NCBI RefSeq assembly: GCF_003217495.1
Contig: NZ_QJSW01000004.1
Coordinates: forward strand, 310,001-374,000
Source of the DNA: Paenibacillus barcinonensis
GTDB lineage: Bacteria > Bacillota > Bacilli > Paenibacillales > Paenibacillaceae
Direction of reading: 5' to 3'
Length of the DNA stretch: 64,000 nt
The notes below the pieces were generated by a model that worked only from the letters and a program-made list of their open reading frames with translations, searched no databases and had not been told where the DNA came from. Shown piece by piece: positions 36,536-45,389 of this stretch (within the stretch, counting starts at the first letter, position 1; each line of letters starts with the position of its first letter). The position numbers and the translations under genes are program-made.

Positions 36536-37744
36536 ATGAAACAATCCGAATTAATAGAGCTTGCGCAACCGCTGCAAGCCAAGTTAAGTGCCTGGCGCAG
36601 AGATCTGCATCGCCACCCGGAGATTGGTTATGAGGAACATCGTACTTCTGCGATTGTAGCTGAGCATCTGGAGCAGCTTGGACTGGAGGTAACACGTCAT
36701 GTGGGACGGACCGGTGTGACAGGTCTGCTTCGCGGAGAGACGGATGGACCTACCTTTGCACTGCGTGCTGATATGGACGCTCTGCCTATTGAGGATCAGA
36801 AGAATGTTGAATACCGTTCGACAGTTCAAGGCAAGGCTCATCTTTGTGGTCATGATGCACACACCTCTATTCTGATGGGGGCAGCCGAACTGCTTACAAG
36901 TCTTGGAAGACCAAAGTCGGGCAATATCAAGTTTATTTTTCAGCCTGCGGAAGAGGGTCTTGCGGGTGCAAGGGCGATGATACAGGACGGAGTGCTGGAG
37001 AATCCCAGAGTGGATGCCATTGCGGGCTTGCACATGACTCCCGGTCAGGATACAGGAACTGTAGGCGTGAGCCAGGGGGTTGCCTTTGCATCAGCTGATC
37101 GGCTGGTGATCAAGATTCATGGTCAAGGTGGACATGCTGCCCGTCCGCATGAAGGCATTGATGCTATTGCTGTATCTGCGCAAGTCATTACCGCATTGCA
37201 AAATGTAGCCAGCCGTATGGTTGATCCGTTGGAGCCTGTTGTGGTGACCATAGGTAAAATTAACGGAGGATACATGGGAACGGCAATTGCACCCGAAGTG
37301 GAGATGGTGGGTACTGTGCGTACCTTATCACCGGCATTACGTGAGCGAATGCCTGATCTGATCAAACAAGTGGTAAATGGTGTATGCAGTTCGTTTGGTG
37401 CCGGATGTGAAGTGATCTATGGTGACGGTTATCCTGTCGTTGTGAATGATCTGGGCATGGTTGACCTGCTGACGGATGTCTGTGAAGAGGTGAATGCGCA
37501 GAAGGGATGGAGTTATATCAAGCCGTCTACAGGCGGTGAAGATTTTGCTTTTTATTGTGAGCAGGTGCCAGGTGTGTTTTTCCGGCTCGGTTCGGGCAAT
37601 GAAGAGAACCGCACACGATATCCGCTTCACCATCCGATGTTTGATCTGGATGAGCAGGTTATGCCTTATGGCGTAGGTTTATTATCCGCAGTAGCACTTG
37701 AGTTTCTGGCAAGAAATACAACTTCTAAGGGGGAAGCATCATAA
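36536..37744 (+). CDS. M20-family amidohydrolase
   Basis: The 402-residue protein belongs to the M20D branch (N-acyl-amino acid amidohydrolase, hippurate hydrolase, IAA-amino acid hydrolase). Seen: RDLHRHPEIGYEE near residue 20, LRADMDALPI at 79, LCGHDAHTSILMGAAELL at 102, PAEEGLAGARAMI at 141, and a late STGGEDFAFY. Metal ligands come from the C/H/E/H residues of these blocks. It deacylates N-acyl amino acids or trims dipeptides in the cytosol. Starts at the base after the regulator stop and overlaps the next gene by one base, so it is translationally coupled on both sides. Confidence 0.87.
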   Translation: MKQSELIELAQPLQAKLSAWRRDLHRHPEIGYEEHRTSAIVAEHLEQLGLEVTRHVGRTGVTGLLRGETDGPTFALRADMDALPIEDQKNVEYRSTVQGKAHLCGHDAHTSILMGAAELLTSLGRPKSGNIKFIFQPAEEGLAGARAMIQDGVLENPRVDAIAGLHMTPGQDTGTVGVSQGVAFASADRLVIKIHGQGGHAARPHEGIDAIAVSAQVITALQNVASRMVDPLEPVVVTIGKINGGYMGTAIAPEVEMVGTVRTLSPALRERMPDLIKQVVNGVCSSFGAGCEVIYGDGYPVVVNDLGMVDLLTDVCEEVNAQKGWSYIKPSTGGEDFAFYCEQVPGVFFRLGSGNEENRTRYPLHHPMFDLDEQVMPYGVGLLSAVALEFLARNTTSKGEAS

Positions 37745-39312
37745 TGAAAAAGAGACAATGGACAGGTCTATGGATTACCTTGCTGGCAGTGGTGATGGTG
37801 TTAAGTGCTTGCGGTGGAGGCAGCAAAGGAACGGAGAACAATACAGCCTCAGAGGGAAGCAGCAGTGGAGCAGCAGCCAGCAGCACATTAACAATTGCGG
37901 CGGCAACAGATATTGAAAGCTTCGATCCGCACAACAACAACAATACAGCCAGCGAAGCTGTGCTTGTAAATGTGTTTGATTATTTGGTCAAAAATGACAG
38001 CCAGCAGAAAAAAGTACCTGCACTCGCTACATCATGGGAGCAAGTGAATGATACGACATGGAGATTCAAGCTGCGTGAAGGTGTGACCTTCCACAATGGT
38101 GATCCATTCACATCAGCGGATGTGAAATTCACCTTGGAGCGCGTAGCCAAAGACAACACATTGAAACAAAACAGTTATTTCAAAAACATTGCTGAAGTTA
38201 AAGCGGTAGATGAGCATACCGTTGACATTATTACAGAAGGACCAGACCCGTTGCTTCTTAATCGCTTGTCCAAAATGGGTGCCGGCATGTTGCCTGCAAA
38301 ATATATTGCAGACAAGGGCATGGATACGTTCCTGAAAGCGCCGGTAGGTACAGGGCCTTACAAATTCAGTAAGTGGACCAAAGATGACCGTGTCGAGCTT
38401 GTGAAAAATGACAAATACTTCGGTGGTGAGCCGAAGTGGAATGAGGTTGTCTTCCGTGTCATTCCTGAAGCATCTACCCGTGTATCCGAATTGCTGGCTG
38501 GCGGTGTTGATGTTGCAGCCGCTATCCCGTCTACTGACATTGCCCGTATTGAAGGCGAAGCAGACAAAAAAATTGTGAAAGCACCGATCCAGCGCGTGCT
38601 TCAGCTGATCTTCCGTCAGACCGAAGGCAGCATTACAGCTGATCCTAAAGTGCGTGAAGCGATTGATCTGGCGATTGACAAACAGGGCATTGTTGACAGC
38701 ATTGCTGGCGGAGCAGGTATCGTTACCCGGACTTCCGTGACACCAGGCAACTTTGGTGCCGATCCGTCATTGTACAAAACGTCATTGTATGATCTGGACA
38801 AGGCGAAGCAGCTGCTGAAGGAAGCGGGTTATGCCGAAGGGCAAGCAACGATGACCATTTCCGTATCCTCCCAGTACAAGGAACAGGCTGAAGTCGTAGC
38901 AGCGATGCTTGACCAAGCTGGATTCAAAATCAATCTGGACGTGCTTGAGCCAAGTGCATTCAGCGAGCGTTACAGCTCCAAATCCTTCAAGGAAATTTTC
39001 ATGATTGGTATTGGTAACTCTTTGTTCGATGCTTCGAATAACTACAACCGTTACATGGTGGAAGAAGCCAAAGGTGAATCGGATTACAATAATCCGGAAG
39101 TAGAGAAGCTGCTGCAATCTGCTCTGGTGAACATGGACCCTGAATCCCGTGAGAAGCAGTACCAGCAAGTACAGCAAATTTTTGCCGAAGAGCGTCCGGC
39201 TGTGTATCTGTATCAGATGGAAGGCGTCTATGGCACCAATGACAAAGTGAGCTTTGCGCCGCGCAGTGATGAGATGTTCTACGCTGACGAGATTACACCT
39301 GCTGCAAAGTAA
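37744..39312 (+). CDS. ABC peptide-binding lipoprotein, DppE/OppA type
   Basis: The 522-residue protein has a lipoprotein signal ending LSAC (cysteine near residue 23), a Ser/Gly/Ala-rich linker, and the family 5 solute-binding fold (LTIAAATDIESFDPHNNN...; WRFKLREGVTFHNGDPFTSADVKFTLERV at about 106-134; VGTGPYKFSKW near 202). It binds a di- or oligopeptide, possibly N-acylated given the neighbouring M20 enzyme, and feeds the two permeases downstream. A strong terminator follows it inside the operon. Confidence 0.88.
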   Translation: MKKRQWTGLWITLLAVVMVLSACGGGSKGTENNTASEGSSSGAAASSTLTIAAATDIESFDPHNNNNTASEAVLVNVFDYLVKNDSQQKKVPALATSWEQVNDTTWRFKLREGVTFHNGDPFTSADVKFTLERVAKDNTLKQNSYFKNIAEVKAVDEHTVDIITEGPDPLLLNRLSKMGAGMLPAKYIADKGMDTFLKAPVGTGPYKFSKWTKDDRVELVKNDKYFGGEPKWNEVVFRVIPEASTRVSELLAGGVDVAAAIPSTDIARIEGEADKKIVKAPIQRVLQLIFRQTEGSITADPKVREAIDLAIDKQGIVDSIAGGAGIVTRTSVTPGNFGADPSLYKTSLYDLDKAKQLLKEAGYAEGQATMTISVSSQYKEQAEVVAAMLDQAGFKINLDVLEPSAFSERYSSKSFKEIFMIGIGNSLFDASNNYNRYMVEEAKGESDYNNPEVEKLLQSALVNMDPESREKQYQQVQQIFAEERPAVYLYQMEGVYGTNDKVSFAPRSDEMFYADEITPAAK

Positions 39313-39352
39313 CATCAGGCTTATACCACCTGTCATTGCATGAGTAAGCCGT

Positions 39353-39397
39353 GAACGGCAGGGACTGGATGAACAAGTTCCTGCCGTTCTTTTTTTG
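39353..39397 (+). terminator. Strong intra-operon terminator after the peptide-binding-protein gene
   Basis: GAACGGCAGGGACT (39353-39366) pairs over 14 bp (one G-U) with AGTTCCTGCCGTTC (39376-39389), followed by eight T. It stands between the binding-protein gene and the permease genes. Read-through or an undetected downstream promoter must supply the permeases. Confidence 0.85.
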
Positions 39398-39418
39398 AAA
39401 AAGGGAGGTGAACCGGGA

Positions 39419-40336
39419 GTGGGCAAATACGTATTTAAATCTTTATTACAGATTATTCCGGTGCTTTTTATTGTGTCCTTAATCGTATTTGTGCTGGTTC
39501 GAGTCACAGGTGATCCTGTTGCTCTCATGTTGCCCGAGACAGCTACAGCGGAAGATCGGGCCGTTTTAACGCAGGCATTGGGCCTGGATCAGCCTCTGTA
39601 CACACAATATGTGAAGTTTTTGGGCAATGCGATTCAGGGTGATTTCGGTCAATCTTTCCGTTACGGACAGCCTGCGCTTGAACTTGTACTGGAGCGACTG
39701 CCAGCCAGCTTTGAGCTCGCTGCTGCGGCCATGTTTTTTGCCGTATTAATGGCTGTGCCCCTGGGCGTGATCTCTGCGGTGAAACGAAATACATTTACCG
39801 ATCTCCTTATTTCGGGCATATCGGTTATTGGCAAGGCAATGCCTAACTTCTGGATGGGCATTATGCTTATTCTGTTATTCTCAGTCATGCTGGGCGTACT
39901 GCCTGTTTCGGGTAGGGGCGGCTTGTCACATCTGATTCTGCCCGCATTTACTCTGGGTGTCGGTTTGGCAGCTCAGATGACACGACTGATTCGCTCCAGC
40001 ATGCTTGAAATTTTGAATCAGGACTATATTCGCACAGCACGCAGCAAAGGGCTTGGTCGCTTGACCGTGATTGTTAGGCACGCTTTTCGCAACGGCCTGA
40101 TTCCGGTTGTAACCATTATGAGCCTTCAGTTTACCAGCTTGATTGGCGGTACGTTGATTACCGAAACGGTATTCTCCTGGCCAGGTCTCGGTCAGTTGCT
40201 GGTTGTAGCCGTGAATACACATGATATGGCTATCGTACAGGCGGCCGTGTTTGTGATTGCATTGATCGTGGTGCTCGTCAACATTCTGACGGATGTATCT
40301 TACAGACTGCTGGACCCACGTATCAAATATGACTAA
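39419..40336 (+). CDS. ABC peptide permease, DppB type
   Basis: The 305-residue protein has six transmembrane segments in the DppB/OppB pattern: an N-terminal helix (YVFKSLLQIIPVLFIVSLIVFVLVRVTGDPV), the GLDQPLYTQYVKFLGNAIQGDFGQSFRY extracellular block, and the EAA loop QDYIRTARSKGLGRLTVIVRHAFRNGLIPVV (about residues 207-237). GTG 39419 is the start, 8 nt after GGGAGGTG. Works with the next gene product as the membrane channel. Confidence 0.88.
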   Translation: MGKYVFKSLLQIIPVLFIVSLIVFVLVRVTGDPVALMLPETATAEDRAVLTQALGLDQPLYTQYVKFLGNAIQGDFGQSFRYGQPALELVLERLPASFELAAAAMFFAVLMAVPLGVISAVKRNTFTDLLISGISVIGKAMPNFWMGIMLILLFSVMLGVLPVSGRGGLSHLILPAFTLGVGLAAQMTRLIRSSMLEILNQDYIRTARSKGLGRLTVIVRHAFRNGLIPVVTIMSLQFTSLIGGTLITETVFSWPGLGQLLVVAVNTHDMAIVQAAVFVIALIVVLVNILTDVSYRLLDPRIKYD

Positions 40337-40352
40337 GAAGGAGGTGCGATTC

Positions 40353-41303
40353 ATGAGAGACAGCAAAGAAGTGTCCATTCAGGGGGCAGAAACGAGCAAT
40401 AACCATAGCGGAGAAGACCATAATCATAAACAGACATTTGCTGGCTTTCGTTCCATATGGCAGCAGCTGCTGATTAGCAAGACCGGATTATTCGGTGCTG
40501 TGCTGGTGTTGGTGGTTGTCCTGATTGCTATCGCCGCACCTCTGCTCACAAGTCATGATCCGGCAGCCGTTAGTCCGCTGAACCGTCTCAAACCGCCTGC
40601 CTGGCTTGAAGGCGGGACAGCCGAGTACTGGCTGGGAACCGACAACCTGGGCAGAGACATGTGGAGCCGTATCGTGTATGGTGCTCGTGTATCACTCATT
40701 GTGGGTATGGGGGCAGTCATTGTCTCCGGTATACTTGGGGCGGTTCTGGGCCTGATCTCAGGATTCTATGGAAAATGGGTGGATGCCATCATTATGCGGG
40801 TGGGCGATGCATTTATGGCAATCCCGACGATTCTGTTCATGCTTGTTGTGATGGCCATTGTAGGACCTGGCATGACAACATTAATCCTGGTGATAGGTGT
40901 AACGAACTGGGTTCCATTCACCCGTGTAGTCCGAAGTGAAGTGCTCAGTATCAAAGAACGAGATTTCGTGTTTGCTGCGAGATCCATTGGAGCCAAAAAT
41001 GGTCGGTTGATATTAAAGCATATTCTGCCTAACGTATTATCATCCTTTATCGTCATCTGTGGTATGAATGTGGGCACAACCATTATTATGGAAGCCTCGC
41101 TCAGCTTTCTCGGACTGGGGATCAAACCGCCGGACGTATCCTGGGGAGGCATGTTAAGTGATGGAAGGCAGTATGTAGCTACAAGCTGGTGGGTTGCTAC
41201 TTTCCCTGGGCTTGCGATTACGTTTACTGTGCTGGGCGTTATTTTCCTCGGTGATTGGCTGCGAGATGTGCTCGATCCTCGAACGGAGTCTACTCATAAA
41301 TAA
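40353..41303 (+). CDS. ABC peptide permease, DppC type
   Basis: The 316-residue protein has a cytosolic N-terminal tail rich in H/N/E, the DppC/OppC-type region HDPAAVSPLNRLKPPAWLEGGTAEYWLGTDNLGRDMWSRIVYGARVSL, and the EAA loop KERDFVFAARSIGAKNGRLILKHILPNVLSS. ATG 40353 follows AAGGAGGTG. The genes for the usual DppD and DppF ATPases do not follow; the S9 peptidase gene does. The transporter must therefore borrow ATPases encoded elsewhere. Confidence 0.88.
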   Translation: MRDSKEVSIQGAETSNNHSGEDHNHKQTFAGFRSIWQQLLISKTGLFGAVLVLVVVLIAIAAPLLTSHDPAAVSPLNRLKPPAWLEGGTAEYWLGTDNLGRDMWSRIVYGARVSLIVGMGAVIVSGILGAVLGLISGFYGKWVDAIIMRVGDAFMAIPTILFMLVVMAIVGPGMTTLILVIGVTNWVPFTRVVRSEVLSIKERDFVFAARSIGAKNGRLILKHILPNVLSSFIVICGMNVGTTIIMEASLSFLGLGIKPPDVSWGGMLSDGRQYVATSWWVATFPGLAITFTVLGVIFLGDWLRDVLDPRTESTHK

Positions 41304-41323
41304 AACGGAAGGGAGTTAGGGTT

Positions 41324-43366
41324 ATGAACAAAGGCCAGATTATGCCGGAGGACCTGTATCATTATCGGTGGATTAGTCAGCCTGTGATTAGTTCAAACGG
41401 ACAGGTTGCCTACGTTGAACAGACCATTGATCAGATGAAAAATGAATATCACACACAGATTCGGGGAATCTCACTGGATGGAACGGAAGATGTTGAGTTG
41501 ACCGGGGGCACAAAAGACAGCTTCCCTGCATGGTCACCCGACGGAAGCAGCTTGACTTTCCTGCGTTCGGCTGAGGCTGGCAAAGGGCTGTGGGCCCTTC
41601 AGACGGGAGAGCCGGAAGCGGTAATGCTCATATCTCCTGAACGTAAAATCATGAGTTATGTTTGGTCACCCGATGGGAAATATATTGCGTTTACCAGTAA
41701 AATTCAATCAAGCAAGGCTCAACATCGCGATGGATGTGTAGACGATGAATCGCTGAACAAGTCAAATGCAGTATTAGCTGTCGAACCAGCTTCTGTACTC
41801 CGTGGTAAGGTCTATGAACGAACTACGCCAAAGGCTGAAGGAGCAGGCTGGTGGGATGGTCAATACACCCATTTATTTGTTTACGAGATTGACAGTGGAC
41901 AAATCACACAGATGACTTCTGGCTACTGGAGCGTTAATATGCCGGTATGGTCTCCTGATAGTCTGAAGCTCGCATTTATGTCCAAGCAAACCAAGGAAGA
42001 GCATCTAGACCCGGATCTGCTCTATCACACAGACGTTTATATTATCTCTATAGATGATGCGAAGCAAGCCAAGCCTTACCAAGTTACAGATTCCAGTCTC
42101 CAGATCAGTCAGTATTCGTTTACGCCTGACGGGAAGCAGCTCATTCTCATTGCCAGTGACCGTCAATATGGAAGCGGAAGTCACAACCAACTGTTTACTA
42201 TCTCGTTGGAGCGGGGCATACCCAGGCTAATGGCGCCTGAACTAGATATGCATATTGGCAATGCGGCTTTAAGCGACATGAAATCGGTCAGTGCTTCACC
42301 TTCGCCAGTAATCAGTCAATCTTTTCCGCAGCAAGGTGTTTACGTTCTGGGCACGCATGACGGTAATGTGGATGTATATCGAGTTCATGCAGACGGAAGC
42401 TCCGAAGTAGTTACCCCGGCAGGTGAGAAGGATGTGTATCAATATACGATAGCGGCAGATGAGAAAACATTGGTGGTCGCGGCGTTGACGGACTCGCATC
42501 CGGGAGAGCTATACATCGTGGAGGTCGAAACTGGACAAATGAAGCAACTCACCCGCCGAAATGATGAATTTATGGCTGGGCAGCTGGTCAACGTACCCCA
42601 AAGAATTGAATTCACATCATCAGACGGCTGGTTGATTCAAGGCTGGCTGGCTATACCTGATGTAAGATCTGAGGGGAAAATCCCTTTGATTTTGCAGATT
42701 CATGGTGGTCCGCACGCAATGTATGCCGGAACGTTCAGCCATGAGATGCAGACTCTTTTGGCTGACGGGTATGCCGTTTTATGGATTAATCCCCGAGGAA
42801 GCATAGGATATGGGCAGAATTTTGCCAGGGCATGCCGCGGAGACTTTGCAGGTGGAGATTATCGAGACTTGATGGAAGCGGTGGATTATGCGCTTGCAAC
42901 GAATGATAAGCTGGATGAATTACGTATGGGTGTGGCAGGCGGCAGTTATGGAGGCGTCATGACGAACTGGATTATCGCTCATTCCAGCCGCTTCAAGGCA
43001 GCAGTCACACAGCGCTGTATTTCCAACTGGCTTTCAATGTACGGAACAAGTGATATCGGCATCTCTTATGTTGAAGGGGTAATTGGGGGCAATCCGGCGG
43101 AGCATGCAGCATACCTGTGGTCCCGATCTCCGCTGGCTCATGCACACCAGATCGAAACGCCACTGTTAATTATGCACGGTGAACAGGATTATCGAACACC
43201 GATTGCCCAGGCTGAAGAGCTCTATACGACGCTGAAGCGTTATGGAAAAACAACAAAACTGATCCGTTATCCAGGCTCCAACCACTCTTTGCTGAAAAGC
43301 GGCAAGCCTTCATTACGGGTGGACAGCTTTGAACAGGTGAAGGCCTGGTTTAAACAATATTTGTAG
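41324..43366 (+). CDS. S9-family prolyl-oligopeptidase-like peptidase
   Basis: The 680-residue protein has an N-terminal beta-propeller with WSPDG repeats (FPAWSPDGSSLTFLRS, YVWSPDGKYIAFTS, MPVWSPDSLKLAFMS) and a C-terminal alpha/beta hydrolase domain. The catalytic serine is in GVAGGSYGGVMTNW, aspartate in HGEQDYRTP and histidine in PGSNHSLLKSG. This is the acylaminoacyl-peptidase/dipeptidyl-peptidase branch. No signal peptide, so it cuts imported (possibly N-acylated) peptides in the cytosol. Last gene of the operon, 20 nt after the permease gene, with a strong terminator behind it. Confidence 0.88.
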   Translation: MNKGQIMPEDLYHYRWISQPVISSNGQVAYVEQTIDQMKNEYHTQIRGISLDGTEDVELTGGTKDSFPAWSPDGSSLTFLRSAEAGKGLWALQTGEPEAVMLISPERKIMSYVWSPDGKYIAFTSKIQSSKAQHRDGCVDDESLNKSNAVLAVEPASVLRGKVYERTTPKAEGAGWWDGQYTHLFVYEIDSGQITQMTSGYWSVNMPVWSPDSLKLAFMSKQTKEEHLDPDLLYHTDVYIISIDDAKQAKPYQVTDSSLQISQYSFTPDGKQLILIASDRQYGSGSHNQLFTISLERGIPRLMAPELDMHIGNAALSDMKSVSASPSPVISQSFPQQGVYVLGTHDGNVDVYRVHADGSSEVVTPAGEKDVYQYTIAADEKTLVVAALTDSHPGELYIVEVETGQMKQLTRRNDEFMAGQLVNVPQRIEFTSSDGWLIQGWLAIPDVRSEGKIPLILQIHGGPHAMYAGTFSHEMQTLLADGYAVLWINPRGSIGYGQNFARACRGDFAGGDYRDLMEAVDYALATNDKLDELRMGVAGGSYGGVMTNWIIAHSSRFKAAVTQRCISNWLSMYGTSDIGISYVEGVIGGNPAEHAAYLWSRSPLAHAHQIETPLLIMHGEQDYRTPIAQAEELYTTLKRYGKTTKLIRYPGSNHSLLKSGKPSLRVDSFEQVKAWFKQYL

Positions 43367-43372
43367 AACTCG

Positions 43373-43399
43373 AAACCGCAGAAGCTTGCGGTTTTTTTT
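43373..43399 (+). terminator. Terminator of the peptide operon
   Basis: AAACCGCA / TGCGGTTT with a 6-nt loop and eight T starts 7 bp after the peptidase stop. Confidence 0.9.
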
Positions 43400-43415
43400 G
43401 TTTTGTGCAAAAAAT

Positions 43416-43444
43416 TTGATTTTGAATATAGGATGATATATATT
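43416..43444 (+). promoter_or_regulatory. Promoter of the Asp23-family gene
   Basis: TTGATT (43416-43421), a 17-nt spacer and TATATT (43439-43444) lie about 50 bp before the start codon. Confidence 0.5.
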
Positions 43445-43492
43445 TTAATTAAATGATACATTATACTATCAAATAATGCAGAGGTGATTCAT

Positions 43493-43855
43493 ATGGAACT
43501 GAAGCAAACGATAGGTCATATCCAAATATCGGATGACGTTATCTCCAAAATGGTTGGTGAAATTACCAGCGCTACCTGTGAGATCACGTCGATGTCTGCC
43601 GGTTTGGTTGAAAGCATCAGCAAAATATGGAGCGGCCGCAGCCTGACGAATGGCATAGCTATTCGGCGAAAAGATGACCTTGTGGAGATTAATGTGCGAG
43701 TTATTATGCGTTACGGCAGCAAGGTACATGAGGTATGCAGAGAATTGCAGTATAAAGTCATCGAGCAGATTGAGCATTTTACAGGCTTAACCATCCAAGC
43801 GGTGAATGTCATCGTGGAAGCTATAACGCCCCCGCAGACGTCTGCTAAATATTAA
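43493..43855 (+). CDS. Asp23/Gls24-family protein
   Basis: The 120-residue protein is almost all one Asp23 domain (GHIQISDDVISKMVGEITSATCEITSMSAG...EINVRVIMRYGSKVHEVCRELQYKVIEQIEHFTGLTIQAVNVIVEAI). Such proteins of Bacillota are membrane- or envelope-associated, often abundant, and linked to alkaline, envelope or fatty-acid stress. It has no membrane segment itself. ATG 43493 follows GAGGTG. A GNAT acetyltransferase gene begins 37 nt downstream in the same direction, so the two may be cotranscribed. Confidence 0.83.
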   Translation: MELKQTIGHIQISDDVISKMVGEITSATCEITSMSAGLVESISKIWSGRSLTNGIAIRRKDDLVEINVRVIMRYGSKVHEVCRELQYKVIEQIEHFTGLTIQAVNVIVEAITPPQTSAKY

Positions 43856-43892
43856 ACACACATACAAAGAGAAAATTACAGGAGTGAGAGTT

Positions 43893-44501
43893 ATGAGCCA
43901 AACCATCATTAAAAAAGCAAGTCCAGAGTCTAAAGTTGGAGGAAAATTAACAGAAATGGCGCTTGATTATATGAAATTTTCCCTGGCCGGTTCGAGAGAA
44001 TCTGCGACTATAGATAAAACCTTTCAACAACTATGGAGGGCTCGGAATAATCGTTTTAGTCACGAATATGCTTATGAAGCGGTTCGGGAGGGCAAAACAC
44101 TCGGTATGATTATGTGTTATCCGACAACACTCATGAATAGACTCGCGATGCCAACGTTCTCCCAACTGTTCAATTTACACAAATGGAACCTCATTGGATA
44201 CAACCTTCGTAACTGGAAAGAGTGTTATACGATGCTAACGTTAAAAGAAGGAGAGAATGATGAATATCATATCGGAACGATTGCCACACTGCCGGAGAGC
44301 AGAGGACTGGGGCTTGGAACTGAATTAATTCTTCATGCAGAGAAGCAGGCGGTTTTGCAAGGCTTCGCCAAATCCTCTTTAACCGTCAAACAGGAGAATG
44401 CCGGTGCAATCAAGCTGTATGAACGTCTTGGATATCAGAAGGTCGGAGAAATCATCAAACCAGCCGTATCCATGTACCGAATGTCTAAATTGCTAGTGTA
44501 A
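43893..44501 (+). CDS. GNAT-family N-acetyltransferase
   Basis: The 202-residue protein has an unusual N-terminal half and the acetyl-CoA-binding core YHIGTIATLPESRGLGLGTELILHAEKQAVLQGFAKSSLTVKQENAGAIKLYERLGYQKVGE (about residues 128-190), with the R-G-L-G-L-G-T phosphate-binding turn. ATG 43893 follows CAGGAGTGAG; the upstream in-frame GTG lies in that site. Acceptor substrate unknown. Confidence 0.8.
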   Translation: MSQTIIKKASPESKVGGKLTEMALDYMKFSLAGSRESATIDKTFQQLWRARNNRFSHEYAYEAVREGKTLGMIMCYPTTLMNRLAMPTFSQLFNLHKWNLIGYNLRNWKECYTMLTLKEGENDEYHIGTIATLPESRGLGLGTELILHAEKQAVLQGFAKSSLTVKQENAGAIKLYERLGYQKVGEIIKPAVSMYRMSKLLV

Positions 44502-44560
44502 ATGTAATAGACTTGACATCCGTATGGTATAGTAGAATGAAGGGATTCGACAAAGGCATG

Positions 44561-44587
44561 TGACGTCAACGACAGGTTGCATGCAAC
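44561..44587. promoter_or_regulatory. Two perfect palindromes in the leader of the pentapeptide gene
   Basis: TGACGTCA (44561-44568) and GTTGCATGCAAC (44576-44587) are perfect palindromes 30-57 bp before the start codon. A TTGACA at 44513-44518 and -10-like TATAGT/TAGAAT at 44528-44538 lie upstream with non-ideal spacing. They could be operators or a small leader hairpin. Confidence 0.4.
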
Positions 44588-44617
44588 TTCAACTTCATAT
44601 CAAACGAGGTGTGATTA

Positions 44618-45223
44618 ATGTATCAATACAAGGATCAAGAGTATCATTCGGTTCACTTTGAAGGACGTGATCTGCGTTACGGAGAGCTGATGAACTGTGT
44701 GTTTGAGAGCTGTACCTTCATGAATGCTTCCATGGAAGAGGTGGAGACAAGTCATTGTCGTTTCATTGAATGTGACTTCAAGGGAGTGTACATGAATGGA
44801 TCAATACATATGGAGTCTGCGTTTGAGAACTGTATGTTTGGTGGTGCGAACCTGTTTGCTTCCAAATTCACTGCCTGCAAAATGACAGGATCAGACTTCT
44901 CCGGTGCGCAGATGGACGGCATTACCCTTACGAAGGGCGACTGGTCTTATACGAATCTAAGACATACTCGGCTTGGTAAACAGGATTTACGCGGCATCCG
45001 TTTTTTTGAAGCTGATCTGAGCGAGAGTGACCTCACCAAAGCCGACCTGCGTGATTGTGATCTGACAAGGGTGTCCATGAGTCGGGTGAAGCTGCAGGGG
45101 GCTGATCTGAGAGGGGCTACTTTGGATGGAATAGATCTGAAATCGCTGGATTGGAAAGGGGTACGCATTGATCGCGAACAAGCGGTGCTGCTTGCACGCT
45201 CCTACGGTGCCAAGGTGGATTAG
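44618..45223 (+). CDS. Pentapeptide-repeat protein
   Basis: The 201-residue protein is made of pentapeptide repeats with the A(D/N)LXX-like pattern, clearest in the second half (ADLSESDLTKADLRDCDLTRVSMSRVKLQGADLRGATLDGIDL). The first half has CxF-type repeats (CVFESCTFMNAS, CRFIECDFKGVYM) as in Qnr-like proteins. It would fold as a quadrilateral beta-helix, possibly mimicking DNA. A link to gyrase protection is known for the Qnr and MfpA branches and is only a possibility here. A GAGGTG site precedes the ATG. No membrane segment. Confidence 0.83.
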   Translation: MYQYKDQEYHSVHFEGRDLRYGELMNCVFESCTFMNASMEEVETSHCRFIECDFKGVYMNGSIHMESAFENCMFGGANLFASKFTACKMTGSDFSGAQMDGITLTKGDWSYTNLRHTRLGKQDLRGIRFFEADLSESDLTKADLRDCDLTRVSMSRVKLQGADLRGATLDGIDLKSLDWKGVRIDREQAVLLARSYGAKVD

Positions 45224-45295
45224 TCTGCTGTTGACTTGTGATTGTCTTCATAACATGTGATATGACTACTCAGACGTAAGTTTGGCTATAGATTA

Positions 45296-45304
45296 TGATA
45301 TAAT
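45296..45304 (+). promoter_or_regulatory. Extended -10 promoter of the TetR gene
   Basis: TGATATAAT is a perfect extended -10 (TGnTATAAT) about 85 bp upstream of the start; no clear -35 is present. Confidence 0.45.
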
Positions 45305-45389
45305 GGAGCTTGTCTTATGTTTAGGAGATCTGGTTATCCAAGTCCCGAAATAAAGGTAATATTATAATGGTACTGAGGTGCAGTTCGCT

